DNA from: Deltaproteobacteria bacterium
GTDB taxonomy: Bacteria > Desulfobacterota > Syntrophia > Syntrophales > Smithellaceae
Assembly: GCA_011046295.1 (NCBI GenBank)
Contig: DSAV01000255.1
Location: 1 to 8,851 of the forward strand
Direction of reading: 5' to 3'
Length of the DNA: 8,851 nucleotides
The first letter of the stretch is position 1, and every line of letters starts with the position of its first letter. Below are positions 1-8,065 of the stretch, one piece after another. A model generated the notes under the pieces. The model was not told where the DNA came from and did no database searches. It saw nothing but the letters and a program-made list of their open reading frames with translations. The position numbers and the translations under genes are program-made.

Positions 1-572
1 AAAGTGAAGTTGTCATCGCCGGACAAAACGGCAAAGTCGGCGGGGCAAAGCTCAATTATATCGCTCATCTGTTTTATTGAGCCTGATGCTTCTTTAATGC
101 CGACAATATTTTTAATCTCCGAGAGTTTTGCCACCATTGCCGGCGTCATATTAACACCGGTCCGGCTGGGTATATTGTAGGGGATGATGGGAATAGGAAC
201 GTTCTCTGCAATCACTTTAAAATGCTGATAAAGACCTTCCTGTGACGGACGGTTATAATAGGGACAAACAATTAATGCCGCGTCGGCGCCGGCCTTATGC
301 GCGTGCGCAGTCAAACGCAGCGCTTCCGCGGTGCTGTTCGATCCTGTTCCGGCAATCACCGGCACTCTTTTTTTCGCGGCATCAATAACAATTTCAATAA
401 CTCTGTCATGTTCATCGTGAGAAAGAGTGGTTGATTCACCGGTGGTACCGCAGGGAACAATTCCGTCCGTACCATTGGTAATCTGAAATTCAACAAGGTT
501 TCGTAACGCCTCCTCATCAACTTTGTCATTTTTAAAAGGCGTCACTATAGCGACTATCGCTCCTTTAAACAT
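1..572 (-). CDS. dapA: 4-hydroxy-tetrahydrodipicolinate synthase, 3' end missing
   Basis: DapA condenses pyruvate with aspartate semialdehyde, the first committed step of the diaminopimelate/lysine branch, in the cytoplasm. My translation begins MFKGAIVAIVTPF and shows the family landmarks at nearly E. coli numbering: the GTTGES loop at residues 42-47, YNIPSRTG with the catalytic Tyr at 132 and substrate-binding Arg at 137, and the Schiff-base Lys at 160 in GIKEASG. The frame is open through SGDDNFT to the window edge. About 190 of the usual ~290 residues are present, so the truncation is only the edge of the window. The ATG at 572 is supported by AGGGAG (581-586) with an 8-nt spacer. The gene follows the lipoprotein gene by 27 bp and is probably co-transcribed. 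The related aldolase N-acetylneuraminate lyase is less likely given these motifs. Confidence 0.96.
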   Translation of the reverse strand, partial: MFKGAIVAIVTPFKNDKVDEEALRNLVEFQITNGTDGIVPCGTTGESTTLSHDEHDRVIEIVIDAAKKRVPVIAGTGSNSTAEALRLTAHAHKAGADAALIVCPYYNRPSQEGLYQHFKVIAENVPIPIIPYNIPSRTGVNMTPAMVAKLSEIKNIVGIKEASGSIKQMSDIIELCPADFAVLSGDDNFT

Positions 573-599
573 ATAAAAATCTCCCTATTATATTTTTCA

Positions 600-1043
600 C
601 TAATAACTAATCTGAGCCCCATACTTTTCCTGGCAGATTTCCCTCTTATCGCAAAGCAGCAAGCGGTAATTATACGTCATTCCACGTGTTACTTTTTTAT
701 CATGAAAACTATACCTGCTGATTTTTTCCTTGCCGGGCAAAGAAGTTTTTAGGAGTGACTCGCCAATACGGACATAATCCTGCGGGCAATCTTTGCACTC
801 GGCGCCATCAGTTCTTATTTCGCTTCTTTCTACAAAAATATTTTTTATTGCTGCTTTTTTGTCATAAAAATCCCAGCTTAGAATCACGCCCTGATCCTCC
901 GATGCCTGAATATTGGCAACTGATTGTCGATAATCAGCAGCTGAAGAAACAGGCGCTGGGTTGCCCTTCAACCCGCACGCGGCAATGATTATAATTAAAA
1001 ACGTCCAAAAAAGTAAATTAAGATTTGTTTTTATTCTTTTCAA
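600..1043 (-). CDS. LptM/YifL-like lipoprotein with FN3-like domain
   Basis: This is a 147-residue predicted lipoprotein. Residues 1-22 form a signal peptide (basic MKRIK, then a hydrophobic NLLFWTFLIIII stretch) ending in a lipobox I-A-A-C, so Cys23 would be lipidated. The mature protein starts CGLKGNPAPV, resembling the CGxKGP start of LptM (YifL), a small outer-membrane lipoprotein that assists LptD/LptE assembly. LptM in E. coli is only 67 residues. Here residues ~50-147 look like one fibronectin-III-type beta sandwich (LSW near 56, NYRLLL near 126), and four further cysteines (83, 86, 131, 137) are present. The start appears to be TTG at 1043, because no internal Met precedes the signal peptide and an AAGGA lies about 9 nt upstream. 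It overlaps the 3' end of argH by 26 bp. The lipoprotein nature is firm; the LptM-like function is inferred from the motif and context. Confidence 0.85.
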   Translation of the reverse strand: MKRIKTNLNLLFWTFLIIIIAACGLKGNPAPVSSAADYRQSVANIQASEDQGVILSWDFYDKKAAIKNIFVERSEIRTDGAECKDCPQDYVRIGESLLKTSLPGKEKISRYSFHDKKVTRGMTYNYRLLLCDKREICQEKYGAQISY

Positions 1044-2406
1044 TTTCTTTTATCCTTTTCGTTACTGAGGAAGCCGCCGTTCCTCCTGTATGTTTACGCG
1101 CGCCAATCGCTTTTTCCAGTCTTATGACATCATATATATCATCAGAGAATCCTTTATAAAACTTCCGGTACTCGGCAAGTGACAATTGCGCGAGCGTCTG
1201 TCCGCCTGCGAGGCAATGCGCCACTACTTTCCCGACGATTTCATGCGCCTTGCGGAAAGGCACTCCTTTTTTCACCAGGTATTCCGCGATATCAGTAGCC
1301 GTGGAAAAACCGTCCGCCGCCGCCGCGTACATCCTTTCAGCTTTGAATTCGGTATTTACCAGCATTCGCGTGAATACTATCACACAGTCTTTTACGGTAT
1401 CAACTGCGTCAAAAAGCGGTTCCTTGTCTTCCTGCAAATCCCGGTTATATGTCATGGGCAACCCTTTGAGCAGGGTTAGAATGGCCATAAGATCTCCATA
1501 AACCCGCGCTGTTTTCCCCCTGATCAATTCCGCGACATCCGGGTTTTTCTTCTGAGGCATAATGCTGCTTCCGGTTGTATAAGCATCGGAAATCTCCGCA
1601 AAGTCGAATTCACCTGACGACCACAAAATTAAATCCTCGCAAAAGCGGCTCAGATGCATCATTGTCAGCGCAGCCGCAAATATAAATTCCGCAATGAAAT
1701 CCCGGTCCGCTACCGTATCCATGCTGTTTTTGCTGACAACGGGGATTTTCAACATCTTTGCCGTTTTCCGCCGGTCAATGGGCAACCCCGTTCCCGCCAG
1801 CGCCGCGGCGCCTGACGGCGAAACATTAATTCTTTCCCCGCAGTTTTTGAATCTTGCCCTGTCACGTTCGAACATCTCCCAAAAAGCCAAAAAATAATGC
1901 GCCAGCAAAACCGGCTGCGCCTTTTGCAGATGTGTGTAACCGGGCATGATGGTTTTTATGTGCTTTTTCGCCAGCCTGACCAGAGAAGCCTGCAGGCGCG
2001 ATATCAGAAGATCAATTTGCCTTGTTTCGGCGCGCAGAAAAAGCCTGACATCCAGAACAACCTGATCATTACGGCTCCTTCCCGCGTGCAACTTTCCGCC
2101 GGTTTCTCCAATGCTTCGCACGATTTCTTTTTCTATCGCCATATGGATGTCCTCATCAGCAACGCTGAAAGACAGTTTGCCCTTTTCTATGTCCTGGCGG
2201 ATTTTTTTCAATGCTTTGATAATTCTGGCGGCCTCAGCCCCGGATATGATCTTTTCGGCGGCAAGCATCTGCGCGTGCGCTATGGAGCCATCAATATCAT
2301 AAGCGTACAGTCTCCTGTCGTAATGAACGGAGGCGGTGAATCTTTCCACAATCTCATCCGTTGGTTTTTGAAACCGGCCGCTCCACAGCTTCTTGTTTTT
2401 AGCCAT
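1018..2406 (-). CDS. argH: Argininosuccinate lyase
   Basis: ArgH splits argininosuccinate into arginine and fumarate, the last step of arginine synthesis. It is a cytoplasmic homotetramer of the fumarase/aspartase superfamily. From the chosen start the protein has 462 residues, normal for the family. It opens with the typical KLWSGRF (residues 6-12), has HAGRSRNDQ (108-115), GYTHLQ with His159, and the superfamily signature GSSIMPQKKNP (279-289), whose flexible loop carries the catalytic Ser. The reading frame can be extended to a TTG at 2427, but the ATG at 2406 has GGGAGG (2412-2417) with a 5-nt spacer and gives the standard N-terminus, so it is preferred. The gene starts 17 bp after argG, and its 3' end overlaps the lipoprotein gene. 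Confidence 0.98.
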   Translation of the reverse strand: MAKNKKLWSGRFQKPTDEIVERFTASVHYDRRLYAYDIDGSIAHAQMLAAEKIISGAEAARIIKALKKIRQDIEKGKLSFSVADEDIHMAIEKEIVRSIGETGGKLHAGRSRNDQVVLDVRLFLRAETRQIDLLISRLQASLVRLAKKHIKTIMPGYTHLQKAQPVLLAHYFLAFWEMFERDRARFKNCGERINVSPSGAAALAGTGLPIDRRKTAKMLKIPVVSKNSMDTVADRDFIAEFIFAAALTMMHLSRFCEDLILWSSGEFDFAEISDAYTTGSSIMPQKKNPDVAELIRGKTARVYGDLMAILTLLKGLPMTYNRDLQEDKEPLFDAVDTVKDCVIVFTRMLVNTEFKAERMYAAAADGFSTATDIAEYLVKKGVPFRKAHEIVGKVVAHCLAGGQTLAQLSLAEYRKFYKGFSDDIYDVIRLEKAIGARKHTGGTAASSVTKRIKEIEKNKNKS

Positions 2407-2423
2407 GAATTCCTCCCGCGTAT

Positions 2424-3638
2424 TCAACTTTTATTCTTTAACATGCTGCGGATCTTCAAACGTAAACCATTGAGCGCAATGAACCCCGTCGCATCCTTCT
2501 GGTCAAATACCATATCTTTTTCAAAGGTAGCAAAATCTTCGCTGTAAAGAGAATGAGGGGATTTGCGCCCGACTACATGACATCCTCCCTTATACAGTTT
2601 CATTTTTGCCGTACCGGTTACGGTAGTTTGGGTCGCGTCGATATATGCCTGCAGGGTTTCCATTTCCGGCGAATACCAAAACCCGTTATATACGAGCTGC
2701 GCGTATTTCGGTATCAGCGAATCGCGCATGAGCATTACCTCTCTGTCCATGGCAATTGATTCCACCGCGCGGTGCGCCGCCCACAGCACCGTACCGCCGG
2801 GAGTTTCATAAACACCACGGGATTTCATGCCGACGAAACGACTTTCCACTATGTCGGCGCGTCCGATGCCGTTTGCCCCGGCAACCTGGTTCACGTAATC
2901 CAGCAATGTCGCCGGCGACATTTTTTTGCCGTTGATGGCCACCGGATTGCCGTGCACATAATCAATTTCCAGATAAGTAGGTTTATCCGGCGCGTCTTCG
3001 GGGGATTTCGTCAAAACAAAAATATCTTCCGGCGCCTGCGCCCAGGGGTCTTCCAGAATTCCTCCTTCATGAGAAATATGCAAAAGGTTACGGTCTGTGC
3101 TGTACGGCTTTTCTTTAGTCAGAGAAACCGGAATTTTATGCTTTTGGGCGTATTCAATCATCGCCTGTCGGGAATTTAGATGCCACTTATCATCTTTCCA
3201 CGCGGCGATTATTTTTATCTCGGGCGCAAGAGCAATGTAGGTAAGCTCAAAGCGCACCTGGTCGTTTCCCTTGCCCGTCGCGCCATGGGAAACAGCGTCC
3301 GCTTCTTCTATTTTCGCAATTTCTACCTGTCTTTTGGCAATCAAGGGACGCGCCAGTGAAGTTCCCAGAAGATACGTGCCTTCGTATATTGCGTTGGCGC
3401 GCAGCGCCGGGAAAACAAAGTCTCGCACAAATTCTTCTTTCAGATCTTCGATATAAATTTTGCTGGCACCCGTGTTGATCGCTTTCTCTTTCAGGCCGGT
3501 TAATTCCTCCTTCTGTCCCAAATCAGCGGCAAAGCAAATCACCTCGCAACCGTATGTTTCTATCAGCCAGCGGACAATCACAGATGTATCCAGCCCGCCT
3601 GAATATGCCAAAACAACCTTCTTAATTTCCGTGGACAA
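2424..3638 (-). CDS. argG: Argininosuccinate synthase
   Basis: ArgG joins citrulline and aspartate with ATP hydrolysis to AMP and PPi, giving argininosuccinate, the substrate of the next gene's product. The 404-residue length matches the common bacterial type. Visible motifs are the N-type ATP pyrophosphatase P-loop AYSGGLDTS (11-19), the conserved SHGATGKGNDQVRFE (117-131), and downstream SHEGGILEDPW and ETPGGTVLWAAHRA. The start codon is TTG at 3638, giving MSTEIKKVVLAYSGG. It is preceded by an excellent AGGAGG (3644-3649) with a 5-nt spacer, and the Shine-Dalgarno overlaps the argF stop codon. Only 9 bp separate the two genes, which suggests translational coupling. Confidence 0.98.
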   Translation of the reverse strand: MSTEIKKVVLAYSGGLDTSVIVRWLIETYGCEVICFAADLGQKEELTGLKEKAINTGASKIYIEDLKEEFVRDFVFPALRANAIYEGTYLLGTSLARPLIAKRQVEIAKIEEADAVSHGATGKGNDQVRFELTYIALAPEIKIIAAWKDDKWHLNSRQAMIEYAQKHKIPVSLTKEKPYSTDRNLLHISHEGGILEDPWAQAPEDIFVLTKSPEDAPDKPTYLEIDYVHGNPVAINGKKMSPATLLDYVNQVAGANGIGRADIVESRFVGMKSRGVYETPGGTVLWAAHRAVESIAMDREVMLMRDSLIPKYAQLVYNGFWYSPEMETLQAYIDATQTTVTGTAKMKLYKGGCHVVGRKSPHSLYSEDFATFEKDMVFDQKDATGFIALNGLRLKIRSMLKNKS

Positions 3639-3642
3639 TTTT

Positions 3643-3649
3643 CCCTCCT
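3643..3649 (-). promoter_or_regulatory. Shine-Dalgarno AGGAGGG deciding the argG TTG start
   Basis: The minus strand reads AGGAGGG then AAAA directly before TTG at 3638. This near-perfect anti-16S complement at ideal distance supports initiation at the non-ATG codon. Its first bases overlap the argF TAG stop at 3648-3650, so a ribosome ending argF would finish on the argG binding site. Confidence 0.85.
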
Positions 3650-4556
3650 ATAGCAATATCTCCAAAATCGCCTTTTGCACATGCAGACGGTTTTCGGCCT
3701 GTTCAATAACTACCGATTGCTCTCCATCCAAAACTTCCGCGGTGATTTCTTCACCCCGGTGCGCCGGCAAACAATGCATTACTATGGCGTCTTTTTTCGC
3801 TTTTTTGAGCACCTGCGCGTTTATCTTAAAATTTTTAAAAACTTTTTTCCTTTGTTCATTTTCCGCTTCCTGTCCCATACTCGCCCATACATCGGTATAA
3901 AGAACATCAGCATCTTTTGCCGCATCTGACGGGTCACGGTAAAGGCTGATTTTACTTTTTAATTCCTTCATAGACCTATCCATGATTTCTGAATCCGGAT
4001 CATATCCTTTCGGGCAAGCCAGCGCCAACTCAAAGGGCAGTATGGATGCGGCCTCAATCCAGGAATTGGCGACATTGTTGCCATCTCCGATATAAGCCAC
4101 TTTCATGCCCTCATAAGAACCCTTTTTTTCTTTGATTGTAAACAAATCGCTGAGTATTTGACACGGATGCAAAAGATCCGTCAAACCGTTTATAACGGGA
4201 ATCGTCGCGTGACGGGCAAATTCTTCGACATCGTTTTGCGCAAACGTCCGGATCATAATACCATCAAGATAAACGGAAGCCATGCGCGCCGTGTCGGCGA
4301 TAATTTCGCCGCGACCGATTTGCGTGTCGCGTGAACTTAAAAACAACGCAATGCCGCCCAGCTGATACATGCCCACCTCAAAGGAAATCCTGGTGCGCGT
4401 GGATGATTTATCAAAAATCATCCCCAGGGTTTTACCCTTCAAGGATGCGTGCTCCCTGCCTTGTCGCAAATCCTTTTTTAATTTTTCGGCTTTTTGCCAA
4501 ATCTCTTCAAAATCGGCCGCCTCGAGATCGCAGATGCCAAGTAAGTCTTTTTTCAT
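3648..4556 (-). CDS. argF: Ornithine carbamoyltransferase
   Basis: This enzyme transfers the carbamoyl group from carbamoyl phosphate to ornithine, making citrulline. The 302-residue length is typical for the anabolic form. The carbamoyl-phosphate-binding STRTR is at residues 52-56, HPCQ at 130-133, DVWASMGQE (the SMG loop that marks ornithine rather than aspartate transcarbamylases) at 222-230, and the HCLPAHRG motif with the catalytic Cys at 261-268. The ATG overlaps the argD stop in an ATGA (4553-4556). A GGAGG (4561-4565) inside the last codons of argD serves as ribosome binding site, so translation is probably coupled to argD. A catabolic role is unlikely, since the gene sits among biosynthetic neighbours. 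Confidence 0.98.
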   Translation of the reverse strand: MKKDLLGICDLEAADFEEIWQKAEKLKKDLRQGREHASLKGKTLGMIFDKSSTRTRISFEVGMYQLGGIALFLSSRDTQIGRGEIIADTARMASVYLDGIMIRTFAQNDVEEFARHATIPVINGLTDLLHPCQILSDLFTIKEKKGSYEGMKVAYIGDGNNVANSWIEAASILPFELALACPKGYDPDSEIMDRSMKELKSKISLYRDPSDAAKDADVLYTDVWASMGQEAENEQRKKVFKNFKINAQVLKKAKKDAIVMHCLPAHRGEEITAEVLDGEQSVVIEQAENRLHVQKAILEILL

Positions 4557-5743
4557 TTACCCTCCATCGCATCATCTAATATCTCCATGGCGCGATCAAT
4601 ATCCTGGTTGGTAATAATCAGTGGCGGAATAAAACGCAAAGTCCTGCTGCCGGCGCTATTGATCAGCAGCCCCTTTTCCAAACATTTATTAATAATTTCT
4701 GCTGCTTCAATATTCAAAGAGGCGGCAATCATTAAACCTTTTCCCCTTACTTCATTGATAATTTTGTGCTTCAACTGCAATTTTTTCAATTGCTCCAAAA
4801 AATACGCCCCCACTTTCCGGCAATTATCGATAATGCTCTCTTCTAACATAATTTTTACCGTGGCATATGCCGCGGCCATAGCAAGCGGATTCCCGCCAAA
4901 CGTAGACGCGTGATTGCCGGGCGTGAAAGATTCAGCGATTTTATCCGTGGCCAGCATCGCGCCAACCGGAAAACCATTGCCCAGCGCTTTGGCCAGCGTC
5001 ATGATGTCCGGTTCTATGCCCGCGTGCTCATAAGCAAAAAGTTTCCCCGTCCGCCCGATGCCAGTCTGAACTTCATCCACAATAAGCAATATGTTGTGCT
5101 TATCGCAAATGGCGCGCACCTCCTTTAAGTAATTCCCATCAGGAATGACGACGCCTCCTTCACCCTGAATCGGCTCGACCATTACGCCGCAGGTCTTTCC
5201 ACTGATTGATTTTTCCAGAGCGAGCAGGTCATTGAATGGCACATATTTAAACCCTTCCAAAAGCGGCGTAAATCCGAACTGGAACTTTTCCTGCCCCGTG
5301 GCCGTGATTGTAGCCAGCGTTCGCCCATGAAACGAGTCTTTCATCGTGATGAGTTCAAACTTATCGTCTCCCAATTTTTCATGCGTGTATTTGCGCGCCA
5401 GTTTGATGGCCGCTTCATTTGCCTCCGCCCCGCTGTTACAGAAAAAAACTTTGTCCGCAAAAGAATTCTTCACCAAAAGCTTGGCTAATTGTGTCTGGGG
5501 CTGTGTGTAATACAGATTGGAAACATGTGTTAAATTGTCTATCTGCTCTTTGAGCGCGGCAATAACGCCGGGATGCGAGTGTCCCAGGTTGCAAACAGCG
5601 ATGCCGGAAACAAAATCAAGATATTCCTTGCCCTTTATATCCCATACTTTCTGCCCCAGACCTTTAGTCAGCACAACAGGAAAGCGCTTATAAGTTCGCA
5701 TGATATTCTGATCAGCTAAAGCGATTATTTCTTGCTCTTTCAT
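4553..5743 (-). CDS. argD: Acetylornithine aminotransferase
   Basis: ArgD is a PLP-dependent class III aminotransferase that converts N-acetylglutamate semialdehyde to N-acetylornithine using glutamate. The 396-residue length is standard. Visible landmarks are SGAEANE (104-110) for phosphate binding, SFHGRT (137-142), EPIQGEGG (190-197), DEVQTG with the PLP-ring Asp at 223, and the Schiff-base Lys252 in LAKALGNG; HASTFGGNPLA follows. The start ATG at 5743 has only a weak binding site (CAGG, 5752-5755), so expression may depend on coupling to argB, which ends 21 bp upstream. In E. coli the same enzyme also acts as succinyldiaminopimelate aminotransferase (DapC). A lysine-branch role here is possible, given dapA in the same gene run, but unproven. 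Confidence 0.97.
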   Translation of the reverse strand: MKEQEIIALADQNIMRTYKRFPVVLTKGLGQKVWDIKGKEYLDFVSGIAVCNLGHSHPGVIAALKEQIDNLTHVSNLYYTQPQTQLAKLLVKNSFADKVFFCNSGAEANEAAIKLARKYTHEKLGDDKFELITMKDSFHGRTLATITATGQEKFQFGFTPLLEGFKYVPFNDLLALEKSISGKTCGVMVEPIQGEGGVVIPDGNYLKEVRAICDKHNILLIVDEVQTGIGRTGKLFAYEHAGIEPDIMTLAKALGNGFPVGAMLATDKIAESFTPGNHASTFGGNPLAMAAAYATVKIMLEESIIDNCRKVGAYFLEQLKKLQLKHKIINEVRGKGLMIAASLNIEAAEIINKCLEKGLLINSAGSRTLRFIPPLIITNQDIDRAMEILDDAMEGK

Positions 5744-5764
5744 TGTTGATACCTGTTTTCAATT

Positions 5765-6655
5765 TTATAAAGCTATCTCTGTGCCGATACCTTTATCAGT
5801 AAATATTTCCAGCAATATGGCGTGTTTAAGCCGGCCATCAACTATGTGAGCCTTTTTCACTCCGCTTTTGAGCGCTTTTAGGCAGCATTTAATCTTGGGA
5901 TACATCCCGCCTTCCACGATGCCCTCGTCTATCATTTGCAGCGCCATTTCCCTGCTCATTGTATTTATGAGCTTTTTATTTTTATCCATTACACCCTGCA
6001 CATCCGTTAAAAGCAAAAGTTTTTCCGCCTGCAGGGCTGCGGCAATTTCACCGGCAACAATATCGGCATTAATGTTGTAAGTTTCTCCCGCATCTCCCAT
6101 TCCCGTCGGCGCTACAACAGGAATAAAACCGTTTTGCGTCAAAGATAATATCAATTGCGCGTTGATGGCCTTAACTTTGCCGACCAGACCGATATCAATA
6201 ATTTCCGGCGGTGTGAATTTCGCCTTATCTTCGCTGAGAAGATATTTTTCCGCCGTAATTAGATTGCCGTCCTTGCCGCTTAAGCCCACCGCTTTTCCGC
6301 CGTGATTATTAATCAGACCGACAATTTCTTTGTTCACTTTCCCCACCAGAACCATTTCCACAATGTCCATCGTTTCCTTATCGGTAACGCGTAATCCGTT
6401 GACAAACTTTGATTCTTTGCCCAGTTTTTTCAAAAGAGCCCCTATCTGAGGACCGCCGCCGTGCACAACAACGGGATTGATTCCGATGTATTTCATCATG
6501 ACGAGATCTTTGGCAAATTTATCTTTCAGGTCATCATCAACCATGGCGTGACCACCGTATTTTATGACAATTGTCTTATTATAAAATCGTTTGATGTAAG
6601 GCAGCGCTTCAAGAAGAATATCCGCCCTTTCCATCGAATCCAGTATTTTATCCAT
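5765..6655 (-). CDS. argB: Acetylglutamate kinase, arginine-sensitive type
   Basis: ArgB phosphorylates N-acetylglutamate, the second step of arginine synthesis, and belongs to the amino-acid kinase family. From the ATG at 6655 the protein has 296 residues. Visible are KYGGHAM with the catalytic Lys32, HGGGPQIG (65-72), GLRVTD with Arg89, NADIVAGEIA (196-205), LLTDVQG (215-221) and GGMYPK with Lys254. The roughly 25-residue N-terminal helix before the first strand and the C-terminal HIVDGRLKHAILLEIF (270-285) are features of hexameric, arginine-inhibited kinases, so feedback inhibition by arginine is predicted. The frame extends two codons to a TTG at 6661, but GGAG (6662-6665) lies directly against that codon and 6 nt from the ATG, so the ATG is chosen. 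The gene follows hslU by 12 bp. Confidence 0.98.
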   Translation of the reverse strand: MDKILDSMERADILLEALPYIKRFYNKTIVIKYGGHAMVDDDLKDKFAKDLVMMKYIGINPVVVHGGGPQIGALLKKLGKESKFVNGLRVTDKETMDIVEMVLVGKVNKEIVGLINNHGGKAVGLSGKDGNLITAEKYLLSEDKAKFTPPEIIDIGLVGKVKAINAQLILSLTQNGFIPVVAPTGMGDAGETYNINADIVAGEIAAALQAEKLLLLTDVQGVMDKNKKLINTMSREMALQMIDEGIVEGGMYPKIKCCLKALKSGVKKAHIVDGRLKHAILLEIFTDKGIGTEIAL

Positions 6656-6667
6656 TTTCAACTCCGC

Positions 6668-8062
6668 CTATAAAATATACCTGCTCAAATCTTCGTCTTC
6701 TATTATCCCTTCCAGTTTTCCTTCCACGTCTTTGGCATCGAGTTTTACTTCCTTGCTTTTCATATCCGGAGCTTCAAAAGAAATATCGTCCAATAATTTT
6801 TCCATTATCGTATAAAGCCGACGCGCGCCGATATTTTCCGTCCTCTCGTTAACCATCGCGGCTATCTGGGCTATGGAAGCAATGGCCTCGCTGGTAAAAA
6901 TCAACTTCACACCTTCTGTAGCCAGCATTTCCGTGTATTGCTTGACCAACGCGTTGTTTGGCTCGGTAAGTATCCTTATAAACTCTTCTTTACCCAAAGA
7001 ATCCAACTCCACGCGGATAGGGAAACGGCCCTGCAGCTCCGGAATCAAATCCGACGGCTTGGAGGAGCTGAACGCACCCGCCGCAATGAAAAGAATATGA
7101 TCGGTTTTGACCATGCCGTAGCGTGTGTTTACGTTGGAACCTTCTACAATGGGCAACAAATCTCTTTGCACGCCTTCGCGCGAAACATCCGGCCCGTGGG
7201 CTGAATCGCTGCCCACAATTTTATCAATTTCATCCAGGAAAATTATACCTGCCTGCTCCACTCTTTCCATTGCTGTTTTCGTCACTTTGTCCATATCAAT
7301 CAACTTCTGCGCTTCTTCTTCGGCCAGCACTTCCATGGCCTCAGGCACTTTAAGCGTCCTTTTTTTTCTTTTTTGCGGAAAGGCGTTTCCCAGCATATCC
7401 CTGATATTGAGCCCCATATCTTCCATGCCCGCGGCGGAAAAAATTTCAATCATGGGCCCGCTCCTGGCTTCGGTTACTTCCAATTCCACGATACGGTGGT
7501 CAAGTTTCCCTTCTTTGAGCAGCCTTCTCAATTTTTCCCGCGTACTGTCAGAACTCTTCGCCTGCTCTTCCAAAGGATCGGCGCTGTCGGATAAACCACC
7601 GGGTGGGGCCAGCATGTCGCCGACTTGCTTTTCCACAGGTCTCGCCGGAAGCAACAAGTCCAGAAGTTTTTCTTCGGCAATTTCGGCGGCGCGCAGGCGA
7701 ACGCTTTCCTGTTCTTCCGATTTTATCATGCTAACCGATAGCTCAACCAAGTCCCGGATTATCGATTCCACATCGCGTCCCACATAGCCTACTTCGGTAA
7801 ATTTGGAAGCTTCAATTTTCAAAAACGGCGAATTATCCAGCTTGGCCAGTCTGCGGGCAATTTCCGTCTTGCCCACACCGGTGGGCCCAATCATAATAAT
7901 ATTTTTGGGAGAAATTTCATCCGCCAGTTCAGCGGGAACATTTTGCCTGCGCCACCTGTTGCGCAGCGCAATAGCCACGGCGCGCTTGGCATCCGCCTGG
8001 CCGATGATATGCTGATTAAGTCTCTCCACAATTTCACGTGGTTTCAGCCCGTTTTCCGACAT
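6668..8062 (-). CDS. hslU: HslU (ClpY), ATPase subunit of the HslVU protease
   Basis: HslU is the AAA+ unfoldase hexamer that feeds substrates into the HslV peptidase in the cytoplasm. The protein has 464 residues, somewhat longer than the E. coli form (443). Walker A GPTGVGKT is at 59-66, the central-pore GYVG at 92-95, the helical I domain at roughly 110-245, Walker B IIFLDEID at 273-280, and the sensor-2 GARRL at 412-416. The C-terminus EDLSRYIL is the tail that docks between HslV subunits and activates them. Residues ~140-180 form a Pro/Ser/acid-rich stretch in the I domain and probably account for the extra length. The ATG at 8062 lies 3 bp after the hslV stop. Its best Shine-Dalgarno, AAGGAG (8075-8080), is inside hslV with a rather long 12-nt spacer, which suggests coupled translation. 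Confidence 0.98.
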   Translation of the reverse strand: MSENGLKPREIVERLNQHIIGQADAKRAVAIALRNRWRRQNVPAELADEISPKNIIMIGPTGVGKTEIARRLAKLDNSPFLKIEASKFTEVGYVGRDVESIIRDLVELSVSMIKSEEQESVRLRAAEIAEEKLLDLLLPARPVEKQVGDMLAPPGGLSDSADPLEEQAKSSDSTREKLRRLLKEGKLDHRIVELEVTEARSGPMIEIFSAAGMEDMGLNIRDMLGNAFPQKRKKRTLKVPEAMEVLAEEEAQKLIDMDKVTKTAMERVEQAGIIFLDEIDKIVGSDSAHGPDVSREGVQRDLLPIVEGSNVNTRYGMVKTDHILFIAAGAFSSSKPSDLIPELQGRFPIRVELDSLGKEEFIRILTEPNNALVKQYTEMLATEGVKLIFTSEAIASIAQIAAMVNERTENIGARRLYTIMEKLLDDISFEAPDMKSKEVKLDAKDVEGKLEGIIEDEDLSRYIL

Positions 8063-8065
8063 CTT

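Noticed and set aside
2407..2427. TTG start for argH seven codons upstream
   Set aside because: The extension contains the Shine-Dalgarno for the ATG at 2406 and adds residues not typical of ArgH.
1897..2547. Plus-strand open frame of 216 codons opposite argH and argG
   Set aside because: It spans the junction of two certain genes on the other strand and has no recognisable domain or ribosome binding site.
6656..6661. TTG start for argB two codons upstream
   Set aside because: The GGAG site directly abuts this TTG, leaving no spacer, while it is 6 nt from the ATG at 6655.
7125..7787. Plus-strand open frame of 220 codons opposite hslU
   Set aside because: It is a low-complexity Ser-rich translation exactly antisense to the well-supported hslU reading frame, with no motif of its own.
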